Assembly: GCA_031841125.1 (NCBI GenBank)
Contig: CM063110.1
Location: 34,921,214 to 34,985,213, forward strand
Direction: 5' to 3'
Source: Acanthococcus lagerstroemiae
Taxonomy: Eukaryota > Arthropoda > Insecta > Hemiptera > Eriococcidae
DNA: 64,000 nt
The position numbers and the translations under genes were made by a program. The notes under the pieces are model-generated. The model ran no database searches, was not told where the DNA came from, and was given only the letters and a program-made list of their open reading frames with translations. Below are positions 58,347 through 64,000 of this stretch, piece after piece (the stretch's first letter is position 1; each line of letters starts with the position of its first letter).

Positions 58347-61280
58347 TCACACATTCACAGAACATCGCTGGTACGGAAAGTTGTAATGCCGTAGTACGTA
58401 CTTGAACAAAAAGTAAGACAGAGGAACTGTTCCCAAATGCCACAAAGAATGCGCGTCAAACGTCCAGAATATGGGCGCGAAATCGAATATCTCCAGTAAG
58501 GCGACTAGCATCGTCAATGAAACATACGCGGCAGCGTATCTCCAGTGCTGGAAAGTGCGATAGTTCCACAAACACCAGGCCAATGTCAGTATTCCAGTTG
58601 TAACACCTGAATACGAAAAACGATGAATGATGCAGGCGTACTACTTACGCTGAGTATCTCAAATTAATAACTGGTTCTTAATACATCAGTTATAAGACCA
58701 TAACTCACCTACGGAGATGAGCGTGTCGAAATTAGAACGATAATCGACAGAGGCCATGACTAGGTACAGAACATGATCGATGATGAAAAATAAGCAACCG
58801 CAGATGAACAAAAGTCGGACCAAAAAATGTTGAAATATGAGAATCCTGTAAATGTAAGGAACGTTTTAAGGCACGTCTCTTTTACAATTGTAAAGTTTCA
58901 GCTTTCACACTGAGCATTGAGGACATTAATTCAGTTGAGTTAGGTTTCAACCCGGGCCCTGTTCTCAATTTCATTGAGAATGCACCACCGGAGAAGCCAT
59001 TCCAAGGATATTCATATCCTATATTGCTGCCTATAAAGCCTACGTCAATGCATAGCGCTATGAAGAGCTATTTTCAATACTGAAGAGTTATTTTCAATAC
59101 CCCTCTTCGTTCTACAGTTGGAGCTGAAGCAAATATACACTGTGTGGTATTATTTTGTCGGAAATTTCAATGAGCATATTTCATCACTCAGCTACTAAGA
59201 TGCTTAGCTTTCGAGCAAAACACAACAAACTGATTTGGAAAGGGAGAGCTTTGCACTGCTATTTGGGCTCACATGCATGACAGGCGAGGATTTTGGTCCC
59301 TTTATTCGGAGGTGCTATCTGAATGAAATTCAAAAAAAAAAAGTTTCGTAAATATATCAAGTCGTTTGGCCCCTTTTTTTGTTCTTATATGACTGGAGTA
59401 CTCATTACAAGATACGGTCTTTCACGTTGCAATTTCAAGACTGTATAATACAAATAATATTTATGTACCAAGATAACAAACAGTGATACGTCCATTCCAA
59501 AACCCGAACATATTTATGAATCAAGATTCTTAAACACATTTATGAAACAAGCTTCTTACGGCAAAAGTATCTTGCACTTGGAATTAATTTCTATCCAGTT
59601 TTACTCCAGACCAACAGAAAACCTGTCAATTCGAAATGAACGTATGCATTGGCTACAGGCAATTCGCCAAACATCCATTTTTTTTCAAAACGTGGTATAT
59701 CACTATTCGCCATGCTGCCACAGATTTGTAAGATTTTATCTGCTTTTTGCACAAGCTAAACTGACGAAACCTTTCATATTCATCGTTTCAAACACATCAC
59801 CTGTATCCGAAAGCGTAAAACGTGTAGTAGATGAGTAAACATGCCCCGATGTAGTCCATACGTTCAGTGAACGAAACGTCTCGAATGTGAAATAAAATGG
59901 ACCAGAACCACGCATTCACAGAAACCTACACAAAATCATTATTCATGAAATAGTGTAAGGTTCCGACGCCATTTTAACTAACTAGCTAACACATACCAGA
60001 GTATACCCGGACCACGTCCAATACATAACAGAGGTCATTCGGATTGCTTTGCTGAATTGTTTGTACATGTATACGGTAGATACAAGATTTAAAAACGAAA
60101 ATACGACTGAGGCTGGCTCTTGCATGCCAAGAAATCGGTAGAACGGCCACTGCAAGTATGCATGATATATATCAGGTTGCAAATTCGGCACGCGTAAGGA
60201 GACAGTGAGGCAACAACTCGACTTTTATTTTTTCTGACTTGTCGTTGAAGCTCACAAAAATTCAACATTCTGTAAGAGCTAAGGCTCTCTAAAATTGGGA
60301 AAAAACAAGGCAAATGAATCCCATAGATGTCATTTGAATATAGTTTTGCTGTACTGACATCACTCGTCATCTTCAATTATAAGAGGTATACGGAGTAAGT
60401 AAATAAATATGTGTTACGATTAGATTCGTGAACGTACCTTTCCCCAAAACTGTGGAACTTGCCATCCTTTCTTCAAGCACACGCGAACCATAGGCCACAT
60501 GCATTCGTATTCACAGTTAGCATCGCAGCTCCATAAGGTTTTGAGATACCAAGCATTTTTTGATGACGGTCGATATTCGTATCCATCTGTGGCAAGAATA
60601 TTGCATTCATTACTCAATGTACGTGGGTACTTTAATCTCGCATTTCTCAATATAATAAGCAACAATAGGTACATGTATATGTAAAAGATAGTAAATAGAC
60701 TTAGTTCTTCATATATGTAATAAAAGTTAAGCTGGAACAAATACAACAGATTTCATTTTTCTGCGTCTTCTATGCTCGGGTTCTTGGAGAATCATACTCC
60801 AAGAATTGGACTCATGATCAAGCTATTGAGATTCTTTCTTCCTAGTTCTGTAGTATCAGTATGAAACACCAACATGTCATGTTCTTCAAGTGACACGACT
60901 CAAACATCATAAAATTTCTCATACTTGAAAATTACGGTGAAACCAAGATACACAAGTGAATTTGGCCACCTGATACACACATTCACTTCAATATTCAATC
61001 GTTTTCTTTCACCAGTTTTCATAATGTAACTTTCCAGTACCACACCGAAGACTACCTTTCGTGTCTTGACGTTTCCAGATTTGAAGTTTCAAGTACGAGT
61101 TTCAATAATCAATATACAGCAAAAAAATAAGCGTCACCTACCCACACAGTTTTCAATCGTACATTTTTGTACACATGACCGGTAGGATGGATACATGTCA
61201 CCAGTGGAACATTCCGCATATTCAATCAATTGAGCGAGAATCACGCCGGAGACGAATAGTGTTATGAAATTACAATACAT
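58347..61280 (-). CDS. PGAP3: PGAP3/Per1 GPI-anchor remodelling factor, six exons
   Basis: A Golgi/ER membrane phospholipase-like protein that removes the unsaturated sn-2 fatty chain of GPI anchors before remodelling. Exons 61142-61280, 60438-60586, 59997-60149, 59801-59925, 58709-58845 and 58347-58606 join in frame with GT-AG introns to 320 residues, the same length as human PGAP3. Residues 1-24 form a signal peptide (LFVSGVILAQLIEYAEC). A cysteine-rich lumenal part follows (SCVQKCTIENCV, WSCDANCEYECMW), then WPFYRFLGMQEPASV and about seven membrane segments. The CREST hydrolase residues are all present: S156, H160 (SILFHIRD), D171 (ERMDY), H287 and H291 (DAHSLWH). ATG at 61280 precedes the signal peptide directly. 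Exon joins were read by eye, but each preserves phase, and the product matches the family end to end. Confidence 0.95.
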
Positions 61281-62055
61281 AGTTAGTCGTGAACAATTTC
61301 ATTTTCATTTACGTTTATGACTACAAAACAGAAAGGCTAAGAAGTTGTAACACAGATTTTGATTTTAGAATTTAGCTGATAGCGTTATCTTACTGCTAAC
61401 TGCTTCCATTCACTCGAACATGCACGGGCTTGCGTGATTTTCTTCTCTACAGAAATCAGTGTTACCTAATGACAAATCTAAAAAAAATCATGAGTTCTTT
61501 TCCAGGTCTCCAGTCTGAAATGAATCTCGAAAGAGCTTAAATGGTAACAAATCTCATTTTCTCATGAGTCTTCAGATTTAAAGAATGAATTCTAGTCCTG
61601 ATGACGATGACCCTCTTGGTAGTCCTTGAATCGTTATGTTTCGGATTCTATGCCCATCAGCCCTCGAGCCAGAAGCTCTCAGCCATCAGACACTTTTAGC
61701 TTTTCACACGGCAAAAGGCGAACGGGAAGTCAGTTTATTTCGCATACAGCATTCATTCATGTTTTAATAGGCTACAAATACCAACAGTACATACAGAATG
61801 TTTATTCTGTAAATAAAAACTGAAGCGGTGTCCACACAAGAGCCCATTTCTGCTATAGTCTGAAGGCTCTTTCTGTTACAGACAGTTATTTCTTCTTTTA
61901 CCGACTTTTCGAAGAAAAGGGAGGTATTACACTCGTCACAGTTGTGAAGTTGGGGGCGGGGGCAATGTTTTTTTTGCGTTTCAGAGTGTTTAGAACACGA
62001 CTGTAATAGTGGCTGAATTTCAGGTTTCCTTTTATATATATATATATATATATAC
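61281..62055. other. Upstream of PGAP3; (TA)n microsatellite at its end
   Basis: The presumed PGAP3 promoter lies in the first few hundred bases; no clear TATA box. A (TA)n tract occupies 62034-62054. No gene recognised. Confidence 0.45.
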
Positions 62056-62059
62056 CTTA

Positions 62060-62820
62060 ATTTTGTGGGAAGAAAATCTCAGAAACTATTGAATCAATTG
62101 ATTCCAAATTTTGGTATATTATGGAGAAGTACTCGAAGTTGTTAAAATAAGCTTTTGAAGGCAATCGGTCGAGCCGTTCGTGAGTTTTCCTTGAGGACAA
62201 AATTTGTGGCACAAAAATCTCAGGAACTATCGAATCATTTGATTCCAAATTTTGGTACATTATAGAGAAGTACTCGAAGTTGTATTGGTGAAAGTTTGAT
62301 GACAATCGGTTGAGTCGTTCACGAGTTTCCTCAATTTAAGTTCAGCATGAGAAGCGCAAGGCGACTTATGTACTCGATGTTGTTTGGGATTTAATTTATA
62401 CGAAATCAAATTTTGACAGCCGCGTAGTTTTGTTGTATTATACAAATGTTTCGGTCTTACACGTTTCCGCCTTGAATGTATCGATTTCAAATTTATACGA
62501 ACTCTAATTTTGATAGCCGGGTAGTTTTATATTTTTTTTTATAATACTATTCCCTGTCGAGAGTTGCGTTTTTTAAAACGTGAATGGCCTTAAACATTTC
62601 AGCCGAATACCACTAGTCCTTGTCGACATTTGCGTTTTTTAAAACGTTAACGACTTAAAACGTGTCCACAGTGTCTTGATTTCGCGAGGAACGAGCGAAG
62701 CGAGTTCCGAGTACTTTTCGTTATTACTGCGAGGAACGAGCGAAGCGAGTTCCGAGTGCTTTTCGGCCGAAGGCCGAAAAGTCGGTACTGCTTTCGCGAA
62801 GCGAAAGCAGTTTTTTTTTC
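62060..62820. repeat. Four successive tandem dimers with mini-hairpins
   Basis: Four different sequences are each present as two direct copies, one pair after another: ~141-bp period (62063 and 62204, GATTCCAAATTTTGGTA); ~97-bp period (62393 and 62490, AATTTATACGAA); ~66-bp period (62552 and 62617, TTGCGTTTTTTAAAACGT); 45-bp period (62684 and 62729, GCGAGGAACGAGCGAAGCGA). The last pair ends in two perfect hairpins, TTTCGGCCGAAGGCCGAAA (62761-62779) and CTGCTTTCGCGAAGCGAAAG plus CAG (62788-62810). Confidence 0.75.
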
Positions 62821-62925
62821 ATGGGCGGTGGCAGGAGCAGATTGAAGCATACATATTTAAAAACCGTAACAGATAGAGCATTTCTGAACCAGATTCCAAT
62901 TCACCATAAAAATTGATTACATAGA

Positions 62926-63318
62926 ACACATCGTTGGGTTAGTGTGAAAATGTGCTATCTGCAATAAAACAAATTTTACAGGAAAGAGGTTTAAAGGTTT
63001 TGAAGTAACCGCCATGACGAAGCTGTTAAAAATTGGTTTGCCAAAAAATAGTATAACAATGCTTCCACATTAGGAATACACCTCAGAGATGAAAATATTC
63101 CACTTTTCTTTTCTTAAGTAAACCTTTTCATATGATGAATTTTGTTAATAGTCTATTTTGAACCCATATTGTTTTTAGTGTTTCCTGTTGAACTGAGGCA
63201 ATATTTCACCATTTACCGAGTGGTACCGTGTAGATAATAAAATTTCCTATCCGATACCAAGAAGTCACTTTGTGAAAAAATTTCAGATAACACCTTTTCA
63301 CACTAACCCAACGACGTA
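62926..63318. mobile_element. Foldback element
   Basis: CGTTGGGTTAGTGTGAAAAT followed by GTGCTATCTG near 62931 pairs with CAGATAACACC and TTTTCACACTAACCCAACG near 63283-63314. The interior has no recognised ORF. It directly abuts the next element. Confidence 0.65.
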
Positions 63319-63324
63319 TTCATA

Positions 63325-63589
63325 TCCCGCCTGGAAATCGTGGGGCCAGCCCAAATTGCGGCATCGGCGCCTGATATACGCCAATTTACCCTCAATTCTG
63401 GCGCAAATCAAGCACCAATCCAAAATTGGCGCTCGATTGGTGCCAGGCGCCACAGTCGAACCAAATATATGCCGGCCCCAACAGGTCCAAAATTCCAGCA
63501 ACGGCGGCGCTTGCTTGTATTTCAAATAGGAAGGCGCTAGCGCCAAACTGGCGTAAATTTGACGCTGGCCCTACAATTTCCATGCGGGT
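63325..63589. mobile_element. GC-richer foldback MITE
   Basis: Ends CCCGCCTGGAAATCGTGGGG and the inverse of CCCGCATGGAAATTGTAGGG, each followed by CCAGC. TA dinucleotides lie close to both ends. The interior is full of GGCGC and TTGGCGC words. Five overlapping ORFs on both strands are artefacts of this self-complementary sequence. Confidence 0.72.
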
Positions 63590-64000
63590 AGCAGACATAA
63601 AATTAAACAACTGTGTTCAAAAAATCCCTTTTTGATGAATAATATGAATGTTAATGAATTCGTTATATCAGTTTTCTCTGAAAACAGTAGCTGCAATAAA
63701 CTTTCTGAAACCAGATTCGGATTAGCGAGAAAAAAAAATCACACAAGAGCATATACAAGTACAGCATGAGAATAACAATATACTGTATATCTAAAGGGGA
63801 AAATGTTGGGAAAATGCTGATTTTCATGGAAGAGACTCAAAGAATGTACTCAATGAAAGATTATTCTATCCAGTTTTGATTCAGCATAAAAAATATCACA
63901 AGAACGTAAAAAAAATACTACAGTGATTAATCCGCAATGTGAAAGATGAGAATTGTATTTTTATTTATTTTTGCAAAAAATATCAGTTCTAGAAAATAAA
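63590..64000. other. Intergenic, nothing recognised
   Basis: AT-rich end of the window. TTTCTGAAACCAGATTC (about 63701) echoes TTTCTGAACCAGATTCC at about 62881; otherwise nothing was recognised. Confidence 0.4.

Noticed and set aside
59542..59838. 98-codon plus-strand ORF inside the PGAP3 locus
   Set aside because: It lies across PGAP3 intron 4 and the start of exon 4 on the opposite strand and matches nothing.
63272..63635. Five overlapping ORFs in a short interval
   Set aside because: All lie within or across a self-complementary MITE; its GGCGC words produce long frames in several phases.
1..64000. CRISPR arrays, bacterial operons, telomeric TTAGG arrays, rRNA genes or integrated viral genes
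   Set aside because: None seen: the tandem repeats lack spacer structure, genes have spliceosomal introns, and no recognisable viral protein or rRNA sequence was noticed.

Overview
The window is eukaryotic and most likely from an insect nuclear genome. Genes are split by canonical GT-AG introns, the background is AT-rich, and most of the sequence is transposon debris, foldback elements, tandem repeats and long homopolymers. Frequent TAGGTAGGTA-like words and the mix of transposons suggest a sap-sucking hemipteran (mealybug, scale insect or aphid); this placement is an inference and is not proved by any single gene.

Three protein genes are well supported, all on the minus strand. (1) A complete single-exon gene at 5636-7579 encodes the catalytic epsilon subunit of translation factor eIF2B. 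(2) A four-exon gene at 25306-34274 encodes a 162-residue secreted protein of the icarapin-like family; its large introns are full of transposons. (3) A six-exon gene at 58347-61280 encodes a complete 320-residue PGAP3/Per1 GPI-anchor lipid-remodelling protein with all CREST residues in place. Weaker gene calls are an orphan acidic terminal exon (14944-15228), a 53-codon ORF (14089-14250), a possible small multi-exon gene (about 3920-4640), a decayed thioredoxin-domain-like gene (about 38764-39440), a possible 3' exon with a poly(A) signal (56369-56640) and a TATA-preceded small ORF (34673-34897). The three sound genes are housekeeping or secretory functions with no evident shared pathway.

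Layout: 1-2180, edge of a ~290-bp satellite array; 2.2-9.5 kb, eIF2B-epsilon surrounded by TA- and TTAA-flanked foldback elements; 10.1-14 kb, a foldback and a degraded RTE-like retrotransposon; 14-25 kb, orphan exon, tRNA-derived SINE, terminal-inverted-repeat elements and mariner-derived palindromes; 25-34.3 kb, the icarapin-like gene, whose first intron holds a four-level nest of elements; 34.6-46 kb, LINE fragments, hAT-like MITEs, a GC-rich repeat block and a gene relic; 46-53 kb, a composite repeat region ending in a degraded LINE with RNase H; 53-58 kb, A-rich spacer and short degenerate repeats; 58.3-61.3 kb, PGAP3; 62-63.6 kb, a run of tandem dimers with GCGAAGC mini-hairpins and two more foldbacks.

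I found no convincing new multi-gene system. The most unusual material is structural: the nested insertion, the paired ~540-bp mariner palindromes, the GCGAAGC hairpin clusters, the stack of tandem dimers, and the GC-rich repeat family present in two orientations.
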